DNA from: Rhodospirillaceae bacterium MC!
GTDB taxonomy: Bacteria > Pseudomonadota > Alphaproteobacteria > MC1
Direction: 5' to 3'
NCBI GenBank assembly: GCA_002632265.1
Contig: NQOV01000009.1
Location: forward strand, 1-64,000
Length of the DNA: 64,000 bases
Below, one piece after another: positions 45,101-53,440 of the stretch; within the stretch, counting starts at the first letter, position 1; each line of letters begins with the position of its first letter. A program made the position numbers and the translations under genes. The notes below the pieces were generated by a model. That model saw only the letters and a program-made list of their open reading frames with translations. It ran no database searches and was not told where the DNA came from.

Positions 45101-45176
45101 TGGCTTCGGTGGTAGGACTCGAACCTACGACATATGGATTAACAGTCCACCGTTCTACCAACTGAACTACACCGAA
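45101..45176 (-). tRNA. tRNA-Asn (anticodon GTT)
   Basis: This is a 76-base cloverleaf with encoded CCA. The acceptor TTCGGTG pairs with CACCGAA, the discriminator is G, and the anticodon arm GTGGA-CTGTTAA-TCCAT gives GTT. It is the first of the Asn-Asp pair. Confidence 0.95.
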
Positions 45177-45226
45177 ATACTATTTTTTATAAAATCATTA
45201 TACATCTCTGCATATGATTTAAAAGT

Positions 45227-45255
45227 ATGATACATTATCTTTATATAAAAATCAA
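45227..45255 (-). promoter_or_regulatory. Promoter for tRNA-Asn/tRNA-Asp
   Basis: On the minus strand TTGATT, 17 bases, then TATCAT, ending about 50 bases before tRNA-Asn. Both boxes resemble the tRNA-Arg promoter. Confidence 0.65.
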
Positions 45256-45298
45256 GATATTTTTTTTATAAATGATAAGTGATTGATTTTAATCTAAA

Positions 45299-46810
45299 TT
45301 ATTTTAGAATATCCACAGGCTTTTGAACTTTTTTAAATGTGTGATTCGTAACACGATAAACGGCTAGAGATCTTTTAACTTTACCGTCAACACCGAATTT
45401 AAAGACGCCATTTACACCATTATAACCGTTTTTATTGGCAATATACTTATTAATATCATCGATATTTTTATTATCTGATATGGTAGCTAACATGCCATAA
45501 GCGTCATAACCGATGGCCGCTAAAGATACTGGGACATGATGATACAAGAACTTAAAAGCGGAATTAAAATTCTGCAATCTATCATAATCAGGAGCGGCAA
45601 AGATTGAGCCTGTGAGAGTATTTTCCTTTTGCACCCATGTGGCGTACCAACGTTGCGTTCCAATAAGTTGAACTTGTTTAAGATCCAGATCATAATAGGG
45701 CAGAGCCACAATTAAGGATTGAGCATATTTTTTTGATCCCACAACTAGCAAGATATCGTATTCACTTTTAGGACGTTGAATGACTTCTTCTTCTTCGGTA
45801 TTTGGTAGAATCGCACCTGTTACAGGATCTTTTTTAACGGTTTTGGTTTGCTTTAGGGTAACTTTCGGAGCGTTGGGATTCTTAGCCATATTATACGCCA
45901 CTTGGTTCATATTCGAATTATTATTATAGCGTATGGTTTTAATAATTTTAGTATGTAATTCTTTGGCGGTTTGCTCTAAAGCTTGGAGTAGAATATCGCC
46001 ATAAGCCCCAGTGGGAGCTACCACCGCAAATTTTGGTAACAGATCTTTAGTGCGTTTTTTCGCAAAGGCATAACGAGCAGCAATCGAGACAGAATCTTCA
46101 GGCAACTGACCCATTACATATACACCTTTTTTAGCTACTATGGTATTATTTGTAAATGAAATTAAAGGAATGCCGTCGGCTCTTGCTTGATCTGATATTT
46201 CATAGGTTGAGCGTGCTAAAAGAGGGCCTAAGATAACTTCTGCACCAAAGGTCTTTGCTTGATTATAAGCGGTTTTTGTTGAAGCTACTGTGCTTTTAGT
46301 GTCATATATTTGTAAGGCAAGATTAGGCTTGTTATATTTAAAGACAGCCTTTTCGATTCCTAAAAGGATATCATTACCGTATCTTGAATTTTTCCCTGTT
46401 AAAGGCAGAAGTACCGCAACTTTTAAGGTAGTATTAGAAGAATATTTTAGATTCGCACCATTTTTAAAAACGATCTGCCCCTTATTAAGTAAGACATTAA
46501 GATCGATATTATTAGGATCAATGCTAGTAGCGTCCTTTGCTAGGATATTATTACCATTAGCGTCCCAAATATCTTCCGTATCAATATGGCTTTCAAGAGC
46601 CGAATCCATATTGTTTTGACGATCTTCGGATACATCTGGCGAATCGCTTAGATCGGCAATATATCTTGGGCTTAAGTTTTTATTAGAATTTGAATGACTC
46701 TTTGTATCTATTGTGCTATTATTATTCTGTGCCTGTGCATTGTAAGCAACGGTATAAAATAAAATAAGCAACACAGAAGAAAATACTTTTAATATTAAGG
46801 AAATTTTCAT
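45299..46810 (-). CDS. Penicillin-binding protein activator, LpoA-like periplasmic protein
   Basis: The product is 503 residues with a signal peptide (LKVFSSVLLILFYTVAYNAQA). A polar 100-residue region precedes a type I periplasmic-binding fold: LKVAVLLPLTGKNSRYGNDI near residue 127, AEVILGPLLARSTYEISDQA, KFAVVAPTGAYGDILLQAL. Proteins of this plan beside rsmI and yraN are annotated as LpoA-like activators of peptidoglycan synthases. It has no lipobox cysteine. Its ATG lies two bases from the divergent rsmI ATG, with a GAGG ribosome-binding site inside rsmI. Confidence 0.75.
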   Translation of the reverse strand: MKISLILKVFSSVLLILFYTVAYNAQAQNNNSTIDTKSHSNSNKNLSPRYIADLSDSPDVSEDRQNNMDSALESHIDTEDIWDANGNNILAKDATSIDPNNIDLNVLLNKGQIVFKNGANLKYSSNTTLKVAVLLPLTGKNSRYGNDILLGIEKAVFKYNKPNLALQIYDTKSTVASTKTAYNQAKTFGAEVILGPLLARSTYEISDQARADGIPLISFTNNTIVAKKGVYVMGQLPEDSVSIAARYAFAKKRTKDLLPKFAVVAPTGAYGDILLQALEQTAKELHTKIIKTIRYNNNSNMNQVAYNMAKNPNAPKVTLKQTKTVKKDPVTGAILPNTEEEEVIQRPKSEYDILLVVGSKKYAQSLIVALPYYDLDLKQVQLIGTQRWYATWVQKENTLTGSIFAAPDYDRLQNFNSAFKFLYHHVPVSLAAIGYDAYGMLATISDNKNIDDINKYIANKNGYNGVNGVFKFGVDGKVKRSLAVYRVTNHTFKKVQKPVDILK

Positions 46811-46812
46811 AT

Positions 46813-47733
46813 ATGCCTCAAAATGAAATAGATTATGATTCTTTAGATTATAATAGAAATAAACAAAATAAACAAGAACAAAAACAAATTAATAGTGGTT
46901 TATTTATAATTGCTACCCCCATTGGGAATTTGGAAGATATCAGCATACGAGCATTAAATACCTTAGAACAATGTGATATCCTACTATGTGAAGATACAAG
47001 AGTAAGTAAAAAGTTACTATCTGCTTATGGTATTAACTCTAATAAAATGGTAGCTTTTCATGAACATAATGGCGAAGTTATGGCCCCGAAAATATTTGAA
47101 TGGCTAAAAGATAAGAAAAAAATCGCTCTGATTTCTGACGCTGGCACGCCCCTTATTTCTGATCCAGGTTATAAATTACTGGCGTATTGTTATGAACACG
47201 ATCAAGAAAAAGAAATCAACATCACCCATTTACCTGGCCCATGTTCGCCCATTGCTGGCATGGTGCTTTCAGGATTACCAACGGATAGATTCTTTTTTAA
47301 TGGCTTTTTATCTTCCAAATCCACAGGCAGAAAGAATACACTTTTAGAAATAAAGGACATTCAATCAACATTGGTATTTCTCGAATCTCCCCACCGCATA
47401 GAAAACACCGTTGGCGACATGTGTGAGATCCTAGGAGACGATCGCCAAGTGGCAATTGTAAGGGAAATAACCAAGATATATGAAGAACGCATAGCAGGAT
47501 CTTTAGCCGAAGTTTTAGAGATTCTTAAAAGTAGAAAGCTCAAAGGCGAAATCATCATCATAGTAGAACCGCCCCAAAAGGACAAAAAAGAATTCTCCCA
47601 AGAGGAAATAAAAGACATGCTAAAAAAATCCCTACAAGACATGAAAACCAAAGAAGCATCCAACTACATCGCCGAAATAACAGGCTTAGCAAAAAAGGAA
47701 ATTTACCAGCTAGCCCTATCACTTAAAGACTAA
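46813..47733 (+). CDS. rsmI: 16S rRNA 2'-O-methyltransferase RsmI (C1402)
   Basis: The product is 306 residues: GLFIIATPIGNLEDISIRAL near residue 29, LCEDTRVSKKLL, ISDAGTPLISDPGY near 108 and GPCSPIAGMVLSGLP near 143, all diagnostic. It methylates the ribose of C1402 in the 16S decoding centre. A 28-residue polar extension (NRNKQNKQEQKQ) precedes the core; no other start codon was found closer. It is upstream of yraN. Confidence 0.95.
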   Translation: MPQNEIDYDSLDYNRNKQNKQEQKQINSGLFIIATPIGNLEDISIRALNTLEQCDILLCEDTRVSKKLLSAYGINSNKMVAFHEHNGEVMAPKIFEWLKDKKKIALISDAGTPLISDPGYKLLAYCYEHDQEKEINITHLPGPCSPIAGMVLSGLPTDRFFFNGFLSSKSTGRKNTLLEIKDIQSTLVFLESPHRIENTVGDMCEILGDDRQVAIVREITKIYEERIAGSLAEVLEILKSRKLKGEIIIIVEPPQKDKKEFSQEEIKDMLKKSLQDMKTKEASNYIAEITGLAKKEIYQLALSLKD

Positions 47734-47791
47734 TATATCAAAATTAATATATCAAGACTAATAACAAGATTAATAACAAGATTAAAATACC

Positions 47792-48160
47792 ATGAGTAAG
47801 TTAAAGATGAAATTATCCAGCAAGACCAAAGGCAAAATAGGAGAGTTTATCGCTGTATCCTATTTGCGTATGAAATCCTACAAGCTAGTTAGGAAAAATC
47901 TCCAGCTAAAAAGTGGTGAGATCGATATCCTAATGAAAAAGAATAAAACTCTCATCGCCATAGAAGTAAAGTTACGCCAGAAAAAGGATGATATCACATA
48001 CGCCATTACAAAAAAGCAGTATCAACGAATCGCCAACTCTCTCATACAAATATCGGAAGAATATCCCGAATTTACGGACATCCGAATCGACGGGATATTC
48101 ATTAGTTTAAAGCCATTTAGTATCGAACATCTCACATTAGAAGAAGAGCTATTATTTTAA
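47792..48160 (+). CDS. UPF0102/YraN endonuclease-like protein
   Basis: The product is 122 residues with the YraN pattern: KGKIGEFIAVSYLRMKSYKL, then LQLKSGEIDILMKKNKTLIA, IEVKLRQKKDDITYAI. The G-E-I-D and E-V-K residues are those of a PD-(D/E)XK nuclease fold. Function is not established. It sits 58 bases after rsmI, a widespread pairing. Confidence 0.9.
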   Translation: MSKLKMKLSSKTKGKIGEFIAVSYLRMKSYKLVRKNLQLKSGEIDILMKKNKTLIAIEVKLRQKKDDITYAITKKQYQRIANSLIQISEEYPEFTDIRIDGIFISLKPFSIEHLTLEEELLF

Positions 48161-48185
48161 AGGATCTTTTTCCAATAAGTCATTC

Positions 48186-49106
48186 CTATTTAGCAAAAAC
48201 CTTTTCAAGATTCGGTACGATTTGTTTTTTGCGACTCATTAAACCAGATACCCAAGGATCAGCTTGAAGATTCTGTGCAAAAGCAGTATTGATTTCATCT
48301 GGAGTATTAGAGGCTAGGATTAATTCTGATCCCTCTTTCATAAGATCGGTTACCACAAGTAATAGAGTATCACATTTGCGTTCTTTTTGTGCTTGATTAA
48401 CGGTTTCTTGCAGTTCGGCACGTACGTTATCGATCATGGCTAATTCCATAACTTCTATTTGACCACAACCGATTTTTTTACCGTTCATTTCAAATTCTTT
48501 ATAATCTCTCATTAGGAGATCGTTGGCACTAATCCCCTCGATAGAAGATTTAATGCGGAAAATTTCCATGCCGAATTCGTACACATCATCAATACCAGAT
48601 AAGCGGGCTAAATCTTCGGCCACCTGTTCATCCACTGCGGTGGTTGTTGGCGATTTAAATAATAAAGTATCAGAAAGAATCGCCCCCAAGCTAAGACCAG
48701 CACTGATTTTAGTCATTTTAATGTTATAAAAATCATATACATGTTTTACAATCGTAGCAGTACATCCCCACGGTTGAGCCCAATATTCAATGGGATTAGA
48801 CGTGGTTAAAGCCCCTACCTTATGATGATCAATCACGCCACAAATTGTCGCTTTAGAAGTGTCTGGTAATTGGGTAAGATCGGAAGTATCTACTAAAAAT
48901 ACTTCTTGATCATCAAAACTTTCGATTACTTCAGGAGCTGATACACCGAATTTATCTAAGATGAATTGGGTTTCTGGCGTTGGCGTGCCTAATGCTACAG
49001 GTTTGGCTTTTATTCCCCTTTGGTATAATAATTCTGCCACAGTAAAAGCGGCGGTAATTGAATCTGTATCAGGGTTTAGATGGCCGCATACTAGAGTAGT
49101 TGTCAT
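48186..49106 (-). CDS. ppaC: Manganese-dependent inorganic pyrophosphatase (family II)
   Basis: The product is 306 residues with DHH-family motifs: VCGHLNPDTDSITAA at residues 6-20, FLVDTSDLTQLPD near 70, GVIDHHKVG near 90, and SDTLLFKSPTT near 147. The C-terminal DHHA2 domain ends GLMSRKKQIVPNLEKVF. It hydrolyses pyrophosphate using Mn2+ or Co2+. Family II enzymes are typical of Firmicutes and some gut lineages and are rarer in alphaproteobacteria, which mostly use family I. Confidence 0.95.
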   Translation of the reverse strand: MTTTLVCGHLNPDTDSITAAFTVAELLYQRGIKAKPVALGTPTPETQFILDKFGVSAPEVIESFDDQEVFLVDTSDLTQLPDTSKATICGVIDHHKVGALTTSNPIEYWAQPWGCTATIVKHVYDFYNIKMTKISAGLSLGAILSDTLLFKSPTTTAVDEQVAEDLARLSGIDDVYEFGMEIFRIKSSIEGISANDLLMRDYKEFEMNGKKIGCGQIEVMELAMIDNVRAELQETVNQAQKERKCDTLLLVVTDLMKEGSELILASNTPDEINTAFAQNLQADPWVSGLMSRKKQIVPNLEKVFAK

Positions 49107-49235
49107 GATAACTTCCTTTATGTTTTCTTTGTTATAGGATTGTGATAATTAGATAATTTCCACAATCCTAATCTCATTTCATTTTCATATTATATTATAA
49201 AATAAGAAGAAAGTAAAGCTATTTTTAAGCTCTCT

Positions 49236-49655
49236 TTAAGCGGCCATGGGTTCATGAACTTTCGGCATATGGAACTTTAAAAGATAAGCACTCACAAGAA
49301 TACTAACTTGGCTAGCAATCTCCACATGCAATCCTAAAATATTACTAATGACCGTGGCAATATTCCCCACTAAACTTTTTAAGCTCGGCACACTAACATC
49401 CGAGACATAACTCTCAATAAGCCCATAAGATAACTTCCAAATCTTTTTCCATACACTTACCACGCTGATAAGTAAGGGCTTATTTTCTTGATAGGACGGT
49501 ACAATATTAGTAAAACGTGAAAGAGTAGCGATACTATGATCCTTAAAACTCTTCTTATTTTCTTGGGTTAAAATATCATAAAAGTAATCTTGTGATTCTT
49601 TAGGAACTAATGTTTGAATGATTGGTTTAAAATCTTGTCTATTGAAAGTAAGCAT
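49236..49655 (-). CDS. Hypothetical small protein
   Basis: The product is 139 residues, not recognised. The first 70 residues are polar (QDFKPIIQTLVPKESQDYFY). The C-terminal half is amphipathic and hydrophobic (LKSLVGNIATVISNILGLHV, ASQVSILVSAYLLKFHM), perhaps membrane-associated. No signal peptide. AAGGAGAG lies four bases before the ATG, so it is probably translated. It lies alone between ppaC and a large repeat region. Confidence 0.55.
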   Translation of the reverse strand: MLTFNRQDFKPIIQTLVPKESQDYFYDILTQENKKSFKDHSIATLSRFTNIVPSYQENKPLLISVVSVWKKIWKLSYGLIESYVSDVSVPSLKSLVGNIATVISNILGLHVEIASQVSILVSAYLLKFHMPKVHEPMAA

Positions 49656-49775
49656 TTTACTCTCCTTTATGTGAGTTGATAAAAATATCTCATGCTATAT
49701 AAGTAATTGTTATTTTGAGAAAATCAAGTATAATCACTAAGAAATACCACAATAAACACCCTAGATTCTAAGAAC

Positions 49776-50089
49776 TCTTGACAGGTGGCCGCTATATCCG
49801 AGTATGAAATCTTCGCAGATGGATCGAGCAAAGCTTTTTCGCTAACACTTTAGGGATGGGGATAGGTAAGTATCTATAATATTGGTATATTTAATATCAA
49901 TATATGTAATATCAATATATGTAATATCAATATGTAATATACCCATATGTAATATACCCATATGTAATATACCAATGTGTAATGTACCAATACTTAATGT
50001 GTCAATATTTAATGTTGATGTGTTATGTGTATTGTATATTCTTTTGTTTTAGTTTGTTGCTGGCCTAATATATAGGCCAGCAACAAACT
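49776..50089. repeat. Dispersed intergenic repeat copy with expanded tandem array
   Basis: CTTGACAGGTGG near 49777, ATGGATCGAGCAAAG, GGGATGGGGATAGGTAAGTA (49853-49872) and TAATGTTGATGTG reproduce the order of modules in 44336-44573. The copy ends in a perfect 17-bp palindrome, AGTTTGTTGCTGGCCTA (50051-50067) and its complement (50073-50089), loop ATATA. The whole gap 49656-50307 has no gene. Confidence 0.75.
49892..50022. repeat. 15-bp tandem repeat array, about nine units
   Basis: Units start at 49892, 49907, 49922 (13 bp), 49935, 49950, 49965, 49980, 49995 and 50010. The consensus is TAATATACCMATATG with graded change to TAATGTGTCAATATT at the end. The homologous point near 44454 has a single unit, so this is an expansion within one copy of the repeat. 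Confidence 0.8.
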
Positions 50090-50114
50090 AATTATAACAA
50101 CATCGGCAGAATTC

Positions 50115-50165
50115 TCAAGAGTAAGAGTAAGAGCAAGAGTAAGAATGAGAATGAGAATGAGAGCA
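50115..50165. repeat. Purine-rich hexamer repeats
   Basis: AAGAGT-type and AATGAG-type hexamers alternate on the plus strand (GAGTAAGAGTAAGAGCAAGA then GAATGAGAATGAGAATGAGA). They lie just beyond the GGCC palindrome and before the tRNA-Val terminator. Confidence 0.6.
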
Positions 50166-50267
50166 GAACAAGAACTAACATAATTATGAGAATCAAAATG
50201 AGAAATAGAACCAGCATAAGAATGGGATCAAGAATAGTCATAATCATGAGCATGAAAACAAGCACAA

Positions 50268-50300
50268 AAAAAGATCTAGATATTTTCTAGATCTTTCTTT
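50268..50300 (-). terminator. Rho-independent terminator after the tRNA-Val pair
   Basis: AAAGATCTAGA and TCTAGATCTTT form an 11-bp stem with a five-base loop. On the minus strand it is followed by a run of T, eight bases past the last tRNA. Confidence 0.88.
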
Positions 50301-50307
50301 AAATGTA

Positions 50308-50383
50308 TGGTGGGTGATAAGAGACTCGAACTCCTGACCCTCTCGGTGTAAACGAGATGCTCTACCAACTGAGCTAATCACCC
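50308..50383 (-). tRNA. tRNA-Val (anticodon TAC), copy 2
   Basis: This is a 76-base cloverleaf with encoded CCA: acceptor GGGTGAT/ATCACCC, discriminator A, anticodon arm TCTCG-TTTACAC-CGAGA. It is identical to the copy at 50407-50482. Confidence 0.96.
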
Positions 50384-50406
50384 CTGGGCGTATACGGATA
50401 ATAAAA

Positions 50407-50482
50407 TGGTGGGTGATAAGAGACTCGAACTCCTGACCCTCTCGGTGTAAACGAGATGCTCTACCAACTGAGCTAATCACCC
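50407..50482 (-). tRNA. tRNA-Val (anticodon TAC), copy 1
   Basis: Sequence identical to the following copy, 23 bases apart; the two are transcribed together from the promoter at 50507-50535. Tandem duplication is evident. Confidence 0.96.
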
Positions 50483-50506
50483 TACTTATTATTTAAGTAT
50501 AGCTTT

Positions 50507-50535
50507 ATCTTAATATAAAATATCTGATTAATCAA
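50507..50535 (-). promoter_or_regulatory. Promoter candidate for the tRNA-Val pair
   Basis: On the minus strand TTGATT, 17 bases, then TAAGAT, ending about 24 bases before the first tRNA-Val. Confidence 0.55.
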
Positions 50536-50684
50536 GAACTAATTTATTTTTTTATCTTTAGCATTAATAAATAATTGTTCTATAAAGTAAAAGAGTACTC
50601 GCATGGAGTACTCTTTTGTTTTTTCTGCACTCTTGTTAAGGGGTGCTAAAAATAGAATCAGTAATTAATTTCAACCCAAGATGT

Positions 50685-50789
50685 GGGGTGGGAAAAAGTA
50701 CTTAGATAGCAGTTGTAAGCCGTGCGTACATGTATATGTACTACCTAAGCATGGCTTAAAAACGCTATGATGAGTATTTTTTACGCCCC
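50685..50789 (-). terminator. Long nested hairpin after lon (hairpin family member 1)
   Basis: The outer arms are GGGGTGGGAAAAAGTACTTA (50685-50704) and TGAGTATTTTTTACGCCCC (50771-50789). Inside, TAAGCCGTGC (50717-50726) pairs with GCATGGCTTA (50749-50758), and GTACATGTATATGTAC forms the tip. It starts seven bases past the lon stop. The outer arms share a pattern with elements after tig and lepB. Confidence 0.65.
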
Positions 50790-50796
50790 TTTCCCC

Positions 50797-53226
50797 TTAG
50801 TTGGCTAGATTCTTATTAACTTCGCCTTCTTCTTTAACTGGTAAGAATGAGGCTTCGATTTCTTCTTCTGACCAATTTAGCGGAACTAACTCTTCAACTA
50901 AAGCGTGCTTAAGAACTTCGGTTACATGTTTAGCAGGAATAATTTCTAGCTTGGATGTGATAGTCTCTGGAATATCCTTTAAGTCTTTAAGGTTATCATG
51001 GGGAATGATTACGGTTTTAATGCCTGCACGCACTGCCGCCATGGTTTTTTCCTTTAATCCACCGATTGGCAAGACATTACCCCTTAAGGTAACTTCGCCT
51101 GTCATCGCCACATCTTTTTTAACTTTTACCCCAGTAAAGGCGGAAACAATGGTGGTTACCATGCCAACCCCTGCCGATGGTCCATCTTTTGGCACTGCCC
51201 CTTCAGGTACGTGGATGTGAATATCTCTATTTTTAAACATCATCGGTTTAATACCAAAATCTAGCGAATTGGAACGCACGAATGAAAAGGCGGTTTTAAT
51301 GGATTCTTGCATAACATCGCCAAGCTTACCAGTGATTTTAGCATTACCTTTACCACCATACATTAATAGAGCCTCGATCGATAGCACATCGCCACCTGCT
51401 TGGGTATATGCCAAGCCAGTTACAACGCCATGTTGATCGCTTTCTTCTGCCAAGCCGAATTTATACTTACGCACGCCAAGATATTTTTCCAGATTATCGC
51501 TTGATACCGCTATGGAATCCACATCATCTTCAATTAAAATTTCTTTAACGGCTTTACGAGTAAGTTTATTGATCTCACGTTCTAAATTTCTCACGCCTGC
51601 TTCACGAGTGTAATAGCGGATCAAATCCAGTAAAGATTCGTCATCCACTTGCCATTCGTTATCTTTTAAGCCTGCAAGTTCTTGTTGTTTCTTGATAATA
51701 TGACGTTTAGCGATCTCTTGCTTTTCTTCTTCCGTATAACCAGAAAGGTTAATTACTTCCATACGATCAAGTAAAGCATCAGGAATTTCCAAGCTATTGG
51801 CGGTACAAATGAACATTACATCCGAGAGATCATATTCCAGTTCCATATAATGATCGACAAATTTATCATTTTGTTCGGGATCTAAAACTTCAAGCAAGGC
51901 CGCTGCAGGATCGCCACGCCAGTTAGAAGAGATTTTATCAATTTCATCGAATAGAATTAAAGGATTGGAAACCTTAGATTTTTTCATGGCATTGATAACT
52001 TTACCAGGCATTGCCCCCACATAGGTACGACGATGACCTCGAATCTCTGATTCATCACTTACACCACCTAGGGCAACACGCACGAATTCACGGCTAGTCG
52101 CTTTGGCAATGGAAGACCCTAGGGATGTTTTACCCACACCTGGAGGACCTACGAAACATAGAATTGGGCCCTTAACCTTTTTCATACGTTGTTGGACTGC
52201 AAGATATTCAACAATACGTTCTTTAACCTTTTCCAAACCGTAATGATCTTCATCTAAAATGCCTTGAGCTTTTGTAAGATCCTTATTTAGTTTAGAGGGT
52301 TTTTTCCATGGTAGGGCTAGAATAGTATCGATATAAGTACGAATCACTCCTGCTTCGGACGACATGGGCGAAGTGGATTTTAATTTCTTTAACTCAACGG
52401 TAATTTTCTCTTTTGCCTCTTTTGACAGTTTGGTTTTTTTGATCTTCTTTTCAATTTCTTTGATTTCAGATTCTTCGGATGCGTCATCGTCGCCGAGTTC
52501 TTTCTTAATGGCTTTCATTTTCTCATTAAGATAATAATCCTTTTGAGTTTTTTCCATTTGACGCTTAACTCTTGTGCCGATCTTTTTTTCCATTTTGGCA
52601 AGACCTGCCTCATTTTCCATTGCTGATAAAATGAGTGCTAATCTTTTTGTAAGATTTAACTCTTCTAGAATTTCTTGTTTTACCGAGACTTTTACATCCA
52701 AATGAGATGAAAGAATATCGGTTAATTTCTTAACATCTTTAATTTTTGCTAGGGATTTAGAAATCTCTGGCGGAATTTTGCGACTAAGTTTGCTATAACT
52801 ATCAAACTTTTTAATTACCATGCGTATCATGGCATCACGTTCGAGTAATTGCTTTTCGTCATCAGGAGCGATATCATCCATATCTTCTTGCTCTTCTACG
52901 GAAGCAAGGAACATATCATTGGTGATTTCAAGATTCTTCACATCCACTCTTCGCAAGCCCTCAATTAGAGCTTTGACTGTGCCGTCTGGTAATTTCATCA
53001 ACTGGATGATTTTAGCTACAACGCCGAAATGATATAAATCATCAACGTTAGGATCATCAAGATCCGCTTCCTTTTGTGCCAACAATATGATTTCTTTAGT
53101 GTTAGACATTACCGCATCTAAGGCTAGAATAGATCTTTCACGCCCTATGAATAAAGGCACTACCATATTGGGGAATACAACCATATCCCTTAAAGCTAAT
53201 ACAGGTTGTTTGTTTTGTTCTGTCAT
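50797..53226 (-). CDS. lon: ATP-dependent protease Lon
   Basis: The product is 809 residues. The N-terminal substrate domain begins VLALRDMVVFPNMVVPLFIG. Walker A is GPPGVGKTSLG near 357-367, Walker B LILFDEIDKI near 420. The C-terminal serine protease domain has the catalytic Ser in PKDGPSAGVGM and Lys in LKEKTMAAVRAG. It degrades damaged and regulatory proteins; in Caulobacter it degrades CcrM, a gene also in this window. It is last in tig-clpP-clpX-lon. Confidence 0.98.
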   Translation of the reverse strand: MTEQNKQPVLALRDMVVFPNMVVPLFIGRERSILALDAVMSNTKEIILLAQKEADLDDPNVDDLYHFGVVAKIIQLMKLPDGTVKALIEGLRRVDVKNLEITNDMFLASVEEQEDMDDIAPDDEKQLLERDAMIRMVIKKFDSYSKLSRKIPPEISKSLAKIKDVKKLTDILSSHLDVKVSVKQEILEELNLTKRLALILSAMENEAGLAKMEKKIGTRVKRQMEKTQKDYYLNEKMKAIKKELGDDDASEESEIKEIEKKIKKTKLSKEAKEKITVELKKLKSTSPMSSEAGVIRTYIDTILALPWKKPSKLNKDLTKAQGILDEDHYGLEKVKERIVEYLAVQQRMKKVKGPILCFVGPPGVGKTSLGSSIAKATSREFVRVALGGVSDESEIRGHRRTYVGAMPGKVINAMKKSKVSNPLILFDEIDKISSNWRGDPAAALLEVLDPEQNDKFVDHYMELEYDLSDVMFICTANSLEIPDALLDRMEVINLSGYTEEEKQEIAKRHIIKKQQELAGLKDNEWQVDDESLLDLIRYYTREAGVRNLEREINKLTRKAVKEILIEDDVDSIAVSSDNLEKYLGVRKYKFGLAEESDQHGVVTGLAYTQAGGDVLSIEALLMYGGKGNAKITGKLGDVMQESIKTAFSFVRSNSLDFGIKPMMFKNRDIHIHVPEGAVPKDGPSAGVGMVTTIVSAFTGVKVKKDVAMTGEVTLRGNVLPIGGLKEKTMAAVRAGIKTVIIPHDNLKDLKDIPETITSKLEIIPAKHVTEVLKHALVEELVPLNWSEEEIEASFLPVKEEGEVNKNLAN

Positions 53227-53440
53227 TTTTTTATTTTCCTATCTCAATGCCCTTGTAAATTATACTAAAAATGGGCCATTAAAAAACTATAATACTAAAA
53301 TACTAGTACTTATAGAAAAGCATACTAAACTAATATAAAACAATTTTGCAAAAACAAGATTTGTTATAAATTAGTTACATATCAGGCATAATATAAATAT
53401 GAACCCCTAAATGGGCGTTGATATTTTTTATGACCATAAC

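Noticed and set aside
49892-50022. Regular repeat spacing that could be read as a CRISPR array
   Set aside because: The 15-bp units abut with no unique spacers and no cas genes are present.
50244-50480. 78-codon minus-strand ORF with a repeated peptide
   Set aside because: It is a translation of the two tRNA-Val genes and the terminator.
53400-53440. Hairpin AACCCCTAAATGGGCGTT after clpX as terminator
   Set aside because: Two mismatches in a short stem make pairing weak, so it was not listed.
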